DNA of 64,000 bases from Rhodococcus sp. AW25M09 (GCF_000333955.1 NZ_CAPS01000112.1:62001-126000), one strand, 5' to 3'. Shown: positions 28,229 through 37,316, numbered from the stretch's first letter. Program-made: numbers and translations. Notes: a model not told the origin generated them from the letters alone.

Positions 28229-29455
28229 TCACACTTCCGGCCGCGACAGAACGCTGGTCGGCCAAGAACCACGGCTCTGAAAGTATTGTGTTGCTTCGGG
28301 TTCCTCTTTGTACTCCAAGAGGTTCCCTACTTTTTGAGCCAACACCTTTCGCACTTGGCTAGGTTCGGCGAAGAAGAATTCTCGCCTGAGGTTGGCGTGG
28401 TTCAGTCGACGAGTCGTGAATGCCGCGTGGAGTGCTCCCTCGAGGGCAACGGCGTCGTCGGAGAAGTACAACGCGTGCACATCGAATGGAAACGGTACTG
28501 AGGCGCTCCCCAATTCGCGGACCCGATCCATCGGTTCGAGCCGTCGCGTCATACCGATCTTGACCACATCCGGTCCGAATGCACCGCGGTTGCTGATCAC
28601 GTAGACATAACCGGCGCGAATATTGGCACGCCGATAATCGTTCTGTGCGATGGCCTGTTCGAGTTCACCCAACTTGTCTCGAATACGCTTGGACTCCGCA
28701 TCGGTGCTGCCGGCCAGGGACTCGAGCACGTTCTGATAATGCGCTCGTTCCTTGTCGAGCTCCTCCCTCTGCGCGGCCAATTCCAGCTCGACCTTGCGTT
28801 CCTCTCGGAGACGCTCGCGCTCCTCACGTTGAGCGAGTTTCTCTTCCTGCACTTTCATCATGTAGTCGGCTGTGAGCTCGAGTTCTTCGACCCGAAGCCT
28901 GTGGTAGGTCTCGGCGACATGCATCTGCATCATGTCGCCGAGCTTGGCGATCGTGGCGGCGGCCTTCTCCAGACGGCTCACGGCCGTCGCTAGGTTTCCA
29001 GCCCGGATGGTACGGACACAAATGTCGGCCTCGGCGTTGTAGGCGCGCAGCATGAGCTTCGACAGATCCGAAGTCATCTTGCGGCCTTTGGCGAGAGAGT
29101 TGTTGAAGCTGAACATGTCCGACGCGACTATGGCCTCTCCCCCGACGACCGCAGCCTTGATCTCGTCACGAACCGCGGCCAACCGTTCACGGAATTGCTC
29201 GGCGTTCTCCAGTGGGTGCTGATAGGTGTAGATGCCCACCTCCTGCAATACGATCCGGTCGTCGGTCTCCACCACTGCGGCAGCCGCCGACCCCGACGTC
29301 GGGGTCACAACTGTGCCCCGTCGCGCAGCTTGCGATAGTGCCTCGTCGCGTTCTTGCTCGACCACTTTTAGCCGATCCAACAGATCGTTGAGCTCGCGCT
29401 CTTTGGCTACCAGGGTGGTTCGCAGAGCCCGGATAGTGTCGTCTGGACCTGTCAT
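28229..29455 (-). CDS. DUF4041 protein with C-terminal T5orf172/GIY-YIG nuclease domain
   Basis: About 408 residues. An N-terminal coiled coil (residues 5-40), a DUF4041 middle domain (about 70-200, VGIYTYQHPLENAEQFRERL, MTSDLSKLMLRAYNAEADIC), a long charged coiled coil (about 200-275) and a GIY-YIG-like domain near residues 285-385. There AGYVYVISNRGAFGPDVVKI is the Tyr-x-Tyr-Val-Ile strand, RVRELG carries the Arg, and LEGALHAAFTTRR and REFFFAEPSQVRK follow. It lies 47 bases after the stop of the coiled-coil gene on the same strand, so they probably form an operon. Similar proteins occur in phage and defence contexts. A GTG at 29467 is an alternative start. Confidence 0.8.
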   Translation of the reverse strand: MTGPDDTIRALRTTLVAKERELNDLLDRLKVVEQERDEALSQAARRGTVVTPTSGSAAAAVVETDDRIVLQEVGIYTYQHPLENAEQFRERLAAVRDEIKAAVVGGEAIVASDMFSFNNSLAKGRKMTSDLSKLMLRAYNAEADICVRTIRAGNLATAVSRLEKAAATIAKLGDMMQMHVAETYHRLRVEELELTADYMMKVQEEKLAQREERERLREERKVELELAAQREELDKERAHYQNVLESLAGSTDAESKRIRDKLGELEQAIAQNDYRRANIRAGYVYVISNRGAFGPDVVKIGMTRRLEPMDRVRELGSASVPFPFDVHALYFSDDAVALEGALHAAFTTRRLNHANLRREFFFAEPSQVRKVLAQKVGNLLEYKEEPEATQYFQSRGSWPTSVLSRPEV

Positions 29456-29501
29456 CGTGGACTGCACACTTGATCGCAGACAGGGTTCTTCTGATAGTTA
29501 C

Positions 29502-30896
29502 TCACCCACGAACTCCCCGTGTGTTGCCCACGGGTACCAGGTCGTGTGGATTCTTCGATACACCGGCACTCAAGTGCTCTAGCGTCGCGGCCGCCTGAAC
29601 GCCGGAAAGATTGAGCCGCTCGAAGGCGGTTCGGTCCGTCGCCAGTTCAACCAGCGTGATCCGAGTGGGATGGCCAGTGGCCGGGTCCGCGGTGTCGACC
29701 CCGACTGTCATCGACAACGTGTTGACCACACCGTCACGGTCAGCCTCGAAAATTTCGTGGGCGGTGCGGACCGCGACCTCGGCCACTGCGGTGGCATATC
29801 GATCCTTGCGCGCTTTAAGCGGTAGTGGCGTGCTGGTGATCGTGTCACTCGCCTTGGTGTACTTGAACGACTTCTCGGTCGGCAAATCCGAGGGCAAGGG
29901 AACCGACACGGTCAGTTCGAGTTCTCGATCCTGGCCGTGAAAAGAGAAGTCGTATTGGACCTCGAAACACTCCGGGTACACCGAATTCCCGAGCACGATG
30001 GAGACATACTCTTCGAGCGCATTCGGTTCACCCTCCTGCAGCCCTACTATCAGCCGTTCCAACTGGACATTCGCCTGCATCACCTGTTTGCGGCGTTCAG
30101 CACACTCCGCCTCGTACTCGGACTGAGCGACAGAAAGGGCCCGTAGCCGGTTCGCTTCGGCGGCACCGTGCGCGCGCTCGTTGGCCTCCTGGGCGTAATT
30201 TCGTTGAGCGACAGCCTGTTCCCACTCGTGTCGCTGCTGCCAGTACATCGCCTGCGCTTGCTCCACAGCTGCCACATGGCGTTTTCGTCCCCCCAGTAGG
30301 GAGCCGAGACCCTCAGGTGCGGCTGGTTCGACGTAGACCGGCTCCGGTGGGAGCGGTAGAGGTAGAGGCGGGGTTGTCGGTGTAGTCAGATCCGGTCGAT
30401 CGAACGCCGGATGCTCGATCTTCTGTCGTAAAGCGTTCAGGTCGACATAATCGTCGACGTCCAGCGTGGCCGCCAGGATGCCGTCGATCGCCCCGTACTT
30501 CTCAGCCAAGGTAGCGTCGCGCGCCTCGACCTCAGCCAGTTGCGCCTCCACGTGCAAGCGGGCGCGTTCTTTCACCGCCGCTGCAGACGCTTGATTCGCC
30601 GCGCGGTCAGCAGAGGCGCACGCGCGCTCCCAATCGCGCCTCGCCTTTTCCGACAACCGCACCGCTCGAGCAGTCGCCTGCGCATGGGCCCGTGCTTGCT
30701 GGCGCTCACGTTGCTCGCGTAGCCGGTTCTGGTGCTGCATCTCCGCGAAAAAACCTCGACGCTTCGCCACCTGTGACACCTCTGTTCTGATCGTTGCGAG
30801 TTCCTGCACTGTAACGACCCATCCAGACAAATCCGGTGCCCTTCGACTTCGGCCGGCGGCCCCTTCATCTACTCGAATGACGCTTCCGGATGACAT
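29502..30896 (-). CDS. Coiled-coil protein with restriction-endonuclease-like accessory domain, no nuclease domain
   Basis: About 464 residues; start uncertain (ATG 30896 or GTG 30809). The N-terminal half is a long coiled coil rich in Arg, Ala and Glu. A Pro-rich hinge (PPLPLPLPPEPVYVEP) then leads to EGLGSLLGGRKRHVAAVEQA and another coiled coil. The C-terminal 150 residues (DRELELTVSVPLPSDLPTEK, FKYTKASDTI, AVRTAHEIFEADRDG, VDTADPATGHPTRI, LEHLSAGVSKNPHDLVPV) match the region that precedes the Mrr nuclease domain in actinobacterial restriction-system proteins. Here the protein ends about ten residues later and Mrr is absent. The GIY-YIG gene follows directly and may supply cleavage. Confidence 0.72.
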   Translation of the reverse strand: MSSGSVIRVDEGAAGRSRRAPDLSGWVVTVQELATIRTEVSQVAKRRGFFAEMQHQNRLREQRERQQARAHAQATARAVRLSEKARRDWERACASADRAANQASAAAVKERARLHVEAQLAEVEARDATLAEKYGAIDGILAATLDVDDYVDLNALRQKIEHPAFDRPDLTTPTTPPLPLPLPPEPVYVEPAAPEGLGSLLGGRKRHVAAVEQAQAMYWQQRHEWEQAVAQRNYAQEANERAHGAAEANRLRALSVAQSEYEAECAERRKQVMQANVQLERLIVGLQEGEPNALEEYVSIVLGNSVYPECFEVQYDFSFHGQDRELELTVSVPLPSDLPTEKSFKYTKASDTITSTPLPLKARKDRYATAVAEVAVRTAHEIFEADRDGVVNTLSMTVGVDTADPATGHPTRITLVELATDRTAFERLNLSGVQAAATLEHLSAGVSKNPHDLVPVGNTRGVRG

Positions 30897-31067
30897 TGCC
30901 GCGACCGATCGAGTCACGGGCAAAGCCAGTTGCCCGGACGGATGGACTCGTGCAGCACCCGTCCAGTTCGCGATGACTTGTGACATTCGGTGACACCGAG
31001 CCATGACACTCGAGGCGAGGGACTGTCCCCGCCTCAGTTGACATCCAATCTGTAAGGACCGCCCGCG

Positions 31068-31556
31068 TTGGCCCGTCTCACACCCCTAAAATCAGGCAGC
31101 GTGACCTTCTACCGAACCACCGCTGGTGTCATAGCTCTTACAGCCGCACTCACTGCCGCAGGATGTACGAGTTCCAATGAGTCGTCGAGCGCCGTGGCGT
31201 CAACCACCGCGCAATCGACAATCACGACTCCGACACCCACATCCACCCGAACAAGTGCCAGTTCAGCAGTGCCGTCACTTGCGCCATCCCGTGCAAGCGT
31301 CGCTGGACCCACTGCTGACGACACTGCAGCATTCGTAAGGGAATTTCGATCTGTCTATCCCGAGTTGGCAGACGGTCGTAGGGACGACCCGATTGCGAAC
31401 ATTCTCGACAACACATGTCAGGAGATCGGTGCAGACAAGGAAGCCAGCATCGTTGTGGTCAACACCGGCAAGCGGGCTGCGTATCAGAACGCCACGCCGA
31501 CTCCAGACCAGGCACAGGCGATCTACGACTTGGCGTCCACGTACTGCCCGAACTGA
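31068..31556 (+). CDS. Putative lipoprotein, DUF732-like
   Basis: 162 residues with a lipoprotein signal: basic start, hydrophobic VIALTAALTAAGC and a lipobox LTAAGC. A Ser/Thr-rich linker follows (about residues 35-75). The small C-terminal domain DTAAFVREFRSVYPELADGR with Cys in LDNTCQEIG and TYCPN resembles DUF732, which is common in mycobacteria and rhodococci. The start is TTG 31068 with AAGGA 11 bases upstream, or GTG 31101. TTGACA at 31037 could be its -35 box. Expected at the outer face of the cytoplasmic membrane; function unknown. Confidence 0.7.
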   Translation: MARLTPLKSGSVTFYRTTAGVIALTAALTAAGCTSSNESSSAVASTTAQSTITTPTPTSTRTSASSAVPSLAPSRASVAGPTADDTAAFVREFRSVYPELADGRRDDPIANILDNTCQEIGADKEASIVVVNTGKRAAYQNATPTPDQAQAIYDLASTYCPN

Positions 31557-31784
31557 CCACGCTGATGAACCATCGAGGATCGGAATCTGCTCACAGGGAA
31601 TGCCTTCCACATTCGCGCCGCGCTAGTTGCTGACGTCTATCTTGCGCAAGAGTGCGTTCGAGAGGCAACGAATTAGCGGTTTACGGGTTGAGGGCCGGCA
31701 GATCCAGAGCGGGCGTCCGGCGACGGTTAAGTCTCGGCTGGTGAAGATTGGCGTTGAGTTGCGCCTACGGGTCAAGATGGGTCA

Positions 31785-33285
31785 GTGCCCGATGAGAAGG
31801 AAGTTGCTCACCCGAAGCCGACTTTGGCGACGGTGCGTGAGTTGTATTCACATGCATTCACCTGTGCTCAGCCGGACTGCCCGGAATGGCTGTACAGGCA
31901 AGAACTGGGTGTTGCTCGACCGGTTTTGAACAGTCGGGTCTCGCACATTCATGCGCGGCAGCCGGGCGGACCGCGATGGAAGCCGGGGATGTCATCGGCA
32001 GATAACCGGTCGGTCGAGAGCTTGCTCTTGATGTGCATACCGCACTCGTATGAGATCGATGAGCACGAGATGCGGTTCTCGGCGGACTTGCTGCAGGAAT
32101 GGCGAGGTGGGCAGCTTCAGGAGTATTTCGAGCGTCGTCATAGTTGGCCGATCGACGATGATGAAGCGGCTGAGGTGTTGGCCGTTTCGTTCGACTCTCC
32201 GACGGTCGCGGCACCGGTGCTGACAGCGGTCGTTGAAGCTGTCGAGTTGTTCGCACTCAGGACTGTGAGCACCCGATCCGGGCCGGCAGCTGCTGCTGCA
32301 GCCTGGCGGAAGTCGCGTGCCATGGCGAACGCTACGCCGCTGTTGTACGACGACGAAGGCAACCGATTGGTCGTGGAACCGTCGAATATGGAGCGACAGC
32401 AACACGAGCGAGCTGTGCGTGCGGCGTTGGCTGAGGTGCGGGCGGCAGTGGAGCCATTGTACGAAGACGCCCTGGCGAAGGTCGCGGCCGCCCGCCACAC
32501 GTCAGTGCGGTCGGGTCCATGGTGCGACTGGGTGACACGTGCTGCCGACGAACTCCTGGCCGCTTCCTCAGCCTGGCAATGGAAACCTCCGTACGAAGAA
32601 ACTGACCGGCTAAGCGACGCCGCTGCCGAGGTGCGCTTAGCGGCCGGGGGGGCTCGCGGCATCGCTGCGTGGCGAGACGCCGCCGGCCCCGCCAACCACC
32701 CCTCAACTCGTTGCTAGCGAGGCGGACAAAGCTCGTGCCGCTCTACAGGAGGCGATGGCAGCCCACAAAGCTCTCCTGGAGCGGGCGCGGCCGTGGTCCC
32801 GTGTCAGAACGAAAACATACGACCCCGACCTGAGGGCTGAGCTCGTTGCGGCGGCCGACGCGGTCACCCCGATACCGCAGGTAATTTCGACTTACGGAGT
32901 CGCGTTGGGTTCTGTTGCCGGCCTTGCTGCGTCGGTCGCCCGGAACGCCACAGACGACGAGGTAACGACACTCATCCAGGAGGATCGTCCGCGCCGACCA
33001 TTTGTACTTGCAGCCGCCCTGTTAGTAGAGCTCTGGCGAGAGATGAGCGATGCCGAACGTGGCGACCTGGCCAACCAGGCCCGCGAGAGCTTTCTCGAGG
33101 AACTCGCCTCACAGGACTGGTCGACCGAGGATGCTTGGGTCGGAAACGAGGTCCATGGGGCGCAAATATTCACCCCGTGGTCGCACTGGACTTCAGTTGA
33201 GGTGGTACGGACTGCGCTCGAGGATGCGCTGGATGCAGCACCGGAGCGTGTGGACGACATCGTCCTCACGTGCGCCCCTGGTTAG
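31785..33285 (+). pseudogene. HNH-like endonuclease family protein, frameshifted at a G7 run
   Basis: Frame one (31785-32717, GTG start) has CAQPDCPEWLY, then the HNH-like region SHIHARQPGGPRWKPGMS, SVESLLLMCIPHSYEID and LQEWRGGQLQEY. The usual Asn of the motif (S-x-E-N-L) is Ser here, so activity is doubtful. After the run of seven G at 32,646-32,652 the coding quality moves to the next frame, which continues LVASEADKARAALQEAMAAH and runs to 33285. Removing one G joins both into about 500 residues. Either a real disruption, a slippage switch, or a sequencing error. Confidence 0.6.
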
Positions 33286-33494
33286 AACGTGAGAACAGAG
33301 TTGATGGATCGCGGCGAGCCGAACGCTCTTACCGGGAACTGCCGCCCTGGTTCCCGACCGAAGCGGTCATCCGCGCGGCCGCGATCCAGTACCCACACGT
33401 GGTCGCCGCGACCTCTGAGTACAACGACGGCGCAGCCGACGGAACCCCCGAAGTCAAGCATCACCTGAGCCGCATTCTGCACCTAGCGACCTAA
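33270..33494 (+). CDS. Possible small ORF
   Basis: 74 residues overlapping the end of the previous frame. ELPPWFPTEAVIRAAAIQYP reads protein-like. It might be a further displaced tail of the HNH-like gene. No domain recognised. Confidence 0.3.
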   Translation: MRPWLERENRVDGSRRAERSYRELPPWFPTEAVIRAAAIQYPHVVAATSEYNDGAADGTPEVKHHLSRILHLAT

Positions 33495-34263
33495 CCGCGC
33501 GCCCATTCGGCAAGCGGTCCGTGAGCAACCGAGCTTGCCCCTGGGGTACGTAGGCGCACGCCCCCTCCCTGGTGCGGGTACCGATGGAGTCGAAGAGATT
33601 GGCAGCGCTGATTAGCGGCGCGCCGGTAACATTGCCCTCGCACTCGCGCTCCGCGAGCCTGCTCGGCCGTTGCCTAGGTCGGGCGGCTGCCCTCACGGCC
33701 GTCGCGATCCGAGCATGCCATTTCCAGCAATATTCAAGGCATCACGGCCGCCGAGGCAGTGCCTACAAAAGCAATAATCCAGGCGTTCGACCTGGTCGTG
33801 AGACATGTCCGCAGACTGGGCAGGTCACCTGCTAACCAAAAGTGCGCTGAACTGGCTGTTCGATGCCGTTGGTGCGGCAAGTGCAACCTACGTTGGCGAC
33901 ATCCGAGAGTGCTTCGTCGAAAACGTAGCAATCGTCGCATTGCCTACCTACTTGCGAAACCTGTTTCAGCGCAATATTTTCGACAGTAGAAGCTGAGAGG
34001 TCACGTGTGTCAACCAGGTCATACAGCCCCAGTTGTGACAGCCTCGTGACACCGAGCCACCCGCAGAGACGACCATTCAACGCGAAAACCAGTCCTGAGC
34101 TGCACGAATGCCAAGACACAGCAACGGAGAACGTGCATCCTGACGCGGATCTGAAATCCGCTGTCTCGGTTGTCCACTCAGATCCGTGGGAAGCCACCAA
34201 AGTCCACGCTACCACCCCAAAAGCACTGTCCTAGTCCAGAAATCTGGATCCATATGGACTCCG
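33495..34263. other. 769-base region without a gene, up to the element boundary
   Basis: No convincing coding frame on either strand. It lies immediately outside the left att repeat, so it may be debris from earlier insertions at the same tRNA. Confidence 0.5.
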
Positions 34264-34307
34264 GTGCCCCCAGTCGGACTCGAACCGACACTGTGCGGAT
34301 TTTAAGT
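34264..34307. repeat. Left attachment repeat (att core copy)
   Basis: 44 bp identical to 46,528-46,571. It holds the displaced 3' part of the tRNA, from the T arm to the anticodon loop, without the 5' half, so it is not a functional tRNA. The bases flanking the repeat differ on both sides. Confidence 0.93.
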
Positions 34308-34448
34308 ACTCCCGACCCGCTTTTCGTGCGCTCCCCCGACCTCGCCGTCTCTGAGCTTGGACAGTTCAATCAAGTTGTAGCGCAGCGCCTTTAGGCCGAT
34401 CGAATACGCGTCGAGTTCCGACCGGTTTCGATCGAGTACGCCCGCACC

Positions 34449-34468
34449 TCACGGCCTTTTCACGGCCC
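34449..34468. repeat. Probable integrase arm-type site, left
   Basis: 20 bp identical to 46,449-46,468. The site is itself a direct repeat, CACGGCC-TTTT-CACGGCC. It lies inside the element, 142 bases from the left core copy. Tyrosine integrases bind such direct-repeat arm sites. Confidence 0.6.
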
Positions 34469-34525
34469 TAGACCTCGGTCGCGGGACTACCGTAAGGTCG
34501 GATTCGTAAGCCGGTGACGCCGCTC

Positions 34526-34645
34526 GGAGAGCGCTCCTGGCAAGCACGGATTCACGGGCTGGAAGCCCAACAGGTACGGACTGGAAGTCCACCGGCGGTT
34601 CCGCCGCACGCGCGAGACGCGCACCCCTCCCAGCCGACCTCGGCT
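34526..34645 (+). other. Array of six small stem-loops upstream of the capsid gene
   Basis: Six perfect short inverted repeats in 120 bases: GGAG/CTCC (34526-34537, 4-nt loop); GGGCT-GGA-AGCCC (34556-34568); GGACT-GGA-AGTCC (34578-34590); GGCGG-TT-CCGCC (34594-34605); GCGCG-AGA-CGCGC (34610-34622); AGCCGA-CC-TCGGCT (34632-34645). The array ends 25 bases before the capsid start. Hairpins 2 and 3 share the loop GGA although their stems differ, which looks like selection on structure. May be a structured 5' leader or packaging or regulatory RNA. Confidence 0.7.
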
Positions 34646-34670
34646 CCACTCCGTCTCGAAGGAACTACCC

Positions 34671-35846
34671 ATGACGAACACGCTTCTCGACCCAATTCTG
34701 CGGGCCGCTATGGCTGACCCCGCGTACTTCTCGCTCTTCGGCGGTGAACGCGGCACCAACGTCGAGGGCGACGTACTCGTATCGCAGACCTCCGACGGCA
34801 CCGACCTCAACGCGGTCTGGGCCGAATTCATCACGACGCTGTCGATCTACAACGAGGAACGCAGCGCGCTTGCGTCGCTTCTCAGTTACCAGACCACGCG
34901 CCAGATCGACGCCGTGCCGCAGTCGGTTGCCGGTGCCCAATTCGAGGTCGCCAGCGAGTTCGGGGTGCCGCAGGGCCACGCGATCCCGAACGACGTGATC
35001 AAGCTTGGATACGACTACGAGGACTACGACATTGCGACTCGCTACACGTGGAAGTACCTCCGAGACGCGGACGCTCGACAGGCAGCAGCGGTCCACAATT
35101 CGGTGCTCGAAGGTGCGAACCGGGCAACGACCACGGCCATTCTGAAGCGCTTGTTCGACCCGGAACAGCATCAATCCACCGAGGGCAACACGGTTTACGG
35201 CCTCTACAACGGCGACGGAATGTACATTCCGCCTTACCTGGGCGACGAGTTCGACCCGGCAACGGAAACCCACTACCTCACCACGGGCAGTGCGATTCTC
35301 GACCCGTCGGACGTCGAGACTCTGATGGACAAGGTCACCCGCAAGGGCTTCTCCAACGACACGGGCCGTCAGCTCGTCATCCTGGCCAATCCGTTGGAAG
35401 CGAAGCGCATCGCACAGTTCCGCGCTGGTGAGCCGGGTGCCGACGGCGTTGAGGCGCATCATGATTACATTCCGTCGGACTCCGCACCGCCCCGACTTCT
35501 CGTGGAGCAGATCGTCGGAGACGTTGCGCCAGCGAAGTGGAACAACCTCCCGGTGCTCGGCAGCTACGGCGAAGCGTACGTCATCCAGTCGGCCTTCGTC
35601 CCCAAGGGCTACGTGGCCGTAGTTGCTTCTGCGGGACCGAACGCAGAAGGTAACCCAATCGGCTTCCGAGTCCACGCGAACCCGAATTATGTTGGGCTAC
35701 GGCTAATTCCGGGATCCGATTCACGGTACCCGGTTGTGGGTTCCATCTATGCAATTGGGTACGGCACGGGAGTTCGGTACCGGGGTGGAGCTGCCGTCAC
35801 GCAGGTCACGACCGGCGCGTACACGCCGCCCACCTTCCCGAAGTAG
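34671..35846 (+). CDS. Phage major capsid protein
   Basis: 391 residues of the HK97-type major capsid family as found in actinophages. The middle part shows DVIKLGYDYEDYDIATRYTW, then LVILANPLEAKRIAQFRAG, PVLGSYGEAYVIQSAFVPKG and the C-terminal RYRGGAAVTQVTTGAY. The ATG at 34671 is preceded by GAAGGA seven bases upstream. No long N-terminal scaffold (delta) domain is seen and no separate protease or portal gene lies upstream. It would form the shell of a small particle, packaged with helper functions. First gene of the element reading inward, with the stem-loop array as its leader. Confidence 0.85.
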   Translation: MTNTLLDPILRAAMADPAYFSLFGGERGTNVEGDVLVSQTSDGTDLNAVWAEFITTLSIYNEERSALASLLSYQTTRQIDAVPQSVAGAQFEVASEFGVPQGHAIPNDVIKLGYDYEDYDIATRYTWKYLRDADARQAAAVHNSVLEGANRATTTAILKRLFDPEQHQSTEGNTVYGLYNGDGMYIPPYLGDEFDPATETHYLTTGSAILDPSDVETLMDKVTRKGFSNDTGRQLVILANPLEAKRIAQFRAGEPGADGVEAHHDYIPSDSAPPRLLVEQIVGDVAPAKWNNLPVLGSYGEAYVIQSAFVPKGYVAVVASAGPNAEGNPIGFRVHANPNYVGLRLIPGSDSRYPVVGSIYAIGYGTGVRYRGGAAVTQVTTGAYTPPTFPK

Positions 35847-35851
35847 CCGAG

Positions 35852-36040
35852 ATGGCGCGACGAAACAGCGGCAAAGACGCACCGGCACCTGGCGCGTCGG
35901 AGTTCTCGCACGGCGCGGGACTGACGCCGCCCGACGCGACTCGATACATCGGTACAGTCGCCGGCCAGACCGTGTCTGATCCGAACAGTCGCAAGTCCCG
36001 AAAGCTCATGGCGCAAGTGACGCCGGGCCGTAGGGTTTAG
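35852..36040 (+). CDS. Small basic protein, unknown
   Basis: 62 residues starting 5 bases after the capsid stop. The segment GLTPPDATRYIGTVAGQTVS is the most structured-looking part; the ends are basic (MARRNSGK, SRKSRKLMAQ). Possibly a capsid accessory or adaptor; nothing is recognised. Confidence 0.6.
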   Translation: MARRNSGKDAPAPGASEFSHGAGLTPPDATRYIGTVAGQTVSDPNSRKSRKLMAQVTPGRRV

Positions 36041-36042
36041 TG

Positions 36043-36273
36043 ATGGGGATACGTCGAAGTAAGGGCAAGCGGCAGCGGGTACCGGAGCTTACGCCCGTCG
36101 AGACCGTGCGTATACGCGACTTCCGCGATCACCCCGAACTTGCCGGGCGTAAGGCGATCAAATGCCTGTCGTGCGGCCAGCAGGCCACGCACCAGCGGAT
36201 CATCCTTCACGACGGCGAACCGCACTTTGGGACGAACCGCTGCGCAGAGCACAAGGACGACGAGTTCGCCTGA
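36043..36273 (+). CDS. Small zinc-binding-like protein
   Basis: 76 residues. CLSCGQQATHQRIILHDG and NRCAEHKDDEF supply a Cys-x-x-Cys and a Cys/His pair, enough for a zinc ribbon. It starts 2 bases after the previous stop, so it belongs to the capsid operon, and a terminator follows. Role unknown. Confidence 0.6.
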   Translation: MGIRRSKGKRQRVPELTPVETVRIRDFRDHPELAGRKAIKCLSCGQQATHQRIILHDGEPHFGTNRCAEHKDDEFA

Positions 36274-36549
36274 GATCGCGCTTCCGCGAGGTTGAGGTAC
36301 GCGTCGAAGCGTCGGCCCGTACGGCAGCTCGCAGGCCCTCGACAGCCAGTACGGCTGGGCGAAAGTGCGGTCGAGATAGTCCTCGGCGTCGACCGACTCA
36401 CACAACTTCATAGCTCTCCCACTGCACAAGTCTCTCGGGTGATTGGCCTACGGGCAGTGGGAACGGCAGACCACGGCTTTAGACTTGTCGAAACGTGGAC
36501 TGATCCTGCGGCCGCAGGCATGACATGTCGGCTCGGCGCGGCAGGACCT

Positions 36550-36595
36550 CAGCACCTCGATCCGTGAATCTTCCGGGTCGAGGTGCTGTTGCTTT
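36550..36595 (+). terminator. Rho-independent-type terminator after the capsid operon
   Basis: 11-bp perfect stem CAGCACCTCGA/TCGAGGTGCTG with inner partial pairing, followed by the T-rich TTGCTTT. Confidence 0.75.
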
Positions 36596-36861
36596 CGCTT
36601 CGACGCCATGTCAAAATCTTGAAGCTGGGCCGATCAAGTTCGCCAGTAGCACCGGTAGGGTAGGCGCGCAACATCTTTCGGATTCCCGGCGTAGACGCGC
36701 CGGTTCCGTTTCGGGTACGGTAGGGATACCGCCGGATCGTCGGCGGGCGCGACCGACATACGAAACCAGTCCTGATACGAAACCGCAGGGTCGCTAGACC
36801 GCAGGCCGCAGGGCCGATGGAGAAACAACCGTCGACCACCGCCTGACTGACAAGGGTAATT

Positions 36862-36881
36862 GCTGCCGTTTACGGCAGCAC
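36862..36881. promoter_or_regulatory. Perfect hairpin TGCTGCCG-TTTA-CGGCAGCA
   Basis: 8-bp stem, 4-base loop, in the leader of the HTH gene. Could be an attenuator or repressor site. Confidence 0.5.
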
Positions 36882-36983
36882 CGGTTCGCCGCCAATCGGG
36901 CGAATCGTGCGCACGACCCTTCGAGGTGTCGAAGCTCGCTGGTACGGCAGCGAGGGACGCTTCGGAATATCACGCGAACTACA

Positions 36984-36997
36984 CCGACAAATGTCGG
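36984..36997. promoter_or_regulatory. Palindrome CCGACA-AA-TGTCGG, candidate operator
   Basis: Perfect 6-bp arms with a 2-base spacer, 53 bases before the start of the HTH gene. Suits a dimeric repressor; no other copy was noticed. Confidence 0.5.
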
Positions 36998-37049
36998 GAG
37001 ATGGTTCGCGTTTTTTGTGCCCATCTCCTGCCCGTAACCAGGAGGAACT

Positions 37050-37316
37050 GTGGGAAAGCCAGTAGAGGTACCGCGCGACGCACTTGCCGAGGTCGCGCCA
37101 AAGATGGACCGCGTAGCCGTGGTCGCGATGCTGCGTGGCGAGCTGGGTCTGACGTATGTCACAGAGCGCACAGTCTTGACCGCGACGTATGCGCGAAAGC
37201 TGCGTAGGCATCTCATCGGAGGGCGCGTCCGGTACAGCCGTGCTGACGTGCTCGCTTGGATCGAATCCACCAGGGACGCTGAGTACCTGGATCGACGGAA
37301 CGAGGCAGCATCGTGA
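37050..37316 (+). CDS. Small helix-turn-helix protein (excisionase/regulator-like)
   Basis: 88 residues with a GTG start and a near-ideal AGGAGG site four bases upstream. The region LTYVTERTVLTATYARKLRR, then HLIGGRVRYSRADVLAWIES, has the helix-turn-helix plus wing of excisionase/MerR-like DNA-binding proteins: YVTERTV for the turn and the basic wing ending in a W. It overlaps the next gene by GTGA. As the first gene of the inner operon, it may control excision or replication. Confidence 0.7.
   Translation: MGKPVEVPRDALAEVAPKMDRVAVVAMLRGELGLTYVTERTVLTATYARKLRRHLIGGRVRYSRADVLAWIESTRDAEYLDRRNEAAS

Larger units (their letters stand above)
36274..37049. other. 776-base noncoding stretch inside the element
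   Basis: Contains the terminator at 36550-36595, a perfect hairpin at 36862-36881 and a palindrome at 36984-36997. Frames on both strands lack recognisable domains. It separates the capsid operon from the regulatory/replication genes. Confidence 0.5.

Noticed and set aside
34264-34307. Second tRNA gene
   Set aside because: Only the 3' half is present, with no 5' acceptor or D arm; it is an att copy.
36037-36429. 130-residue minus-strand frame
   Set aside because: Overlaps the better supported zinc-ribbon-like gene on the plus strand and shows no recognised motif, although its first 50 residues look somewhat protein-like.
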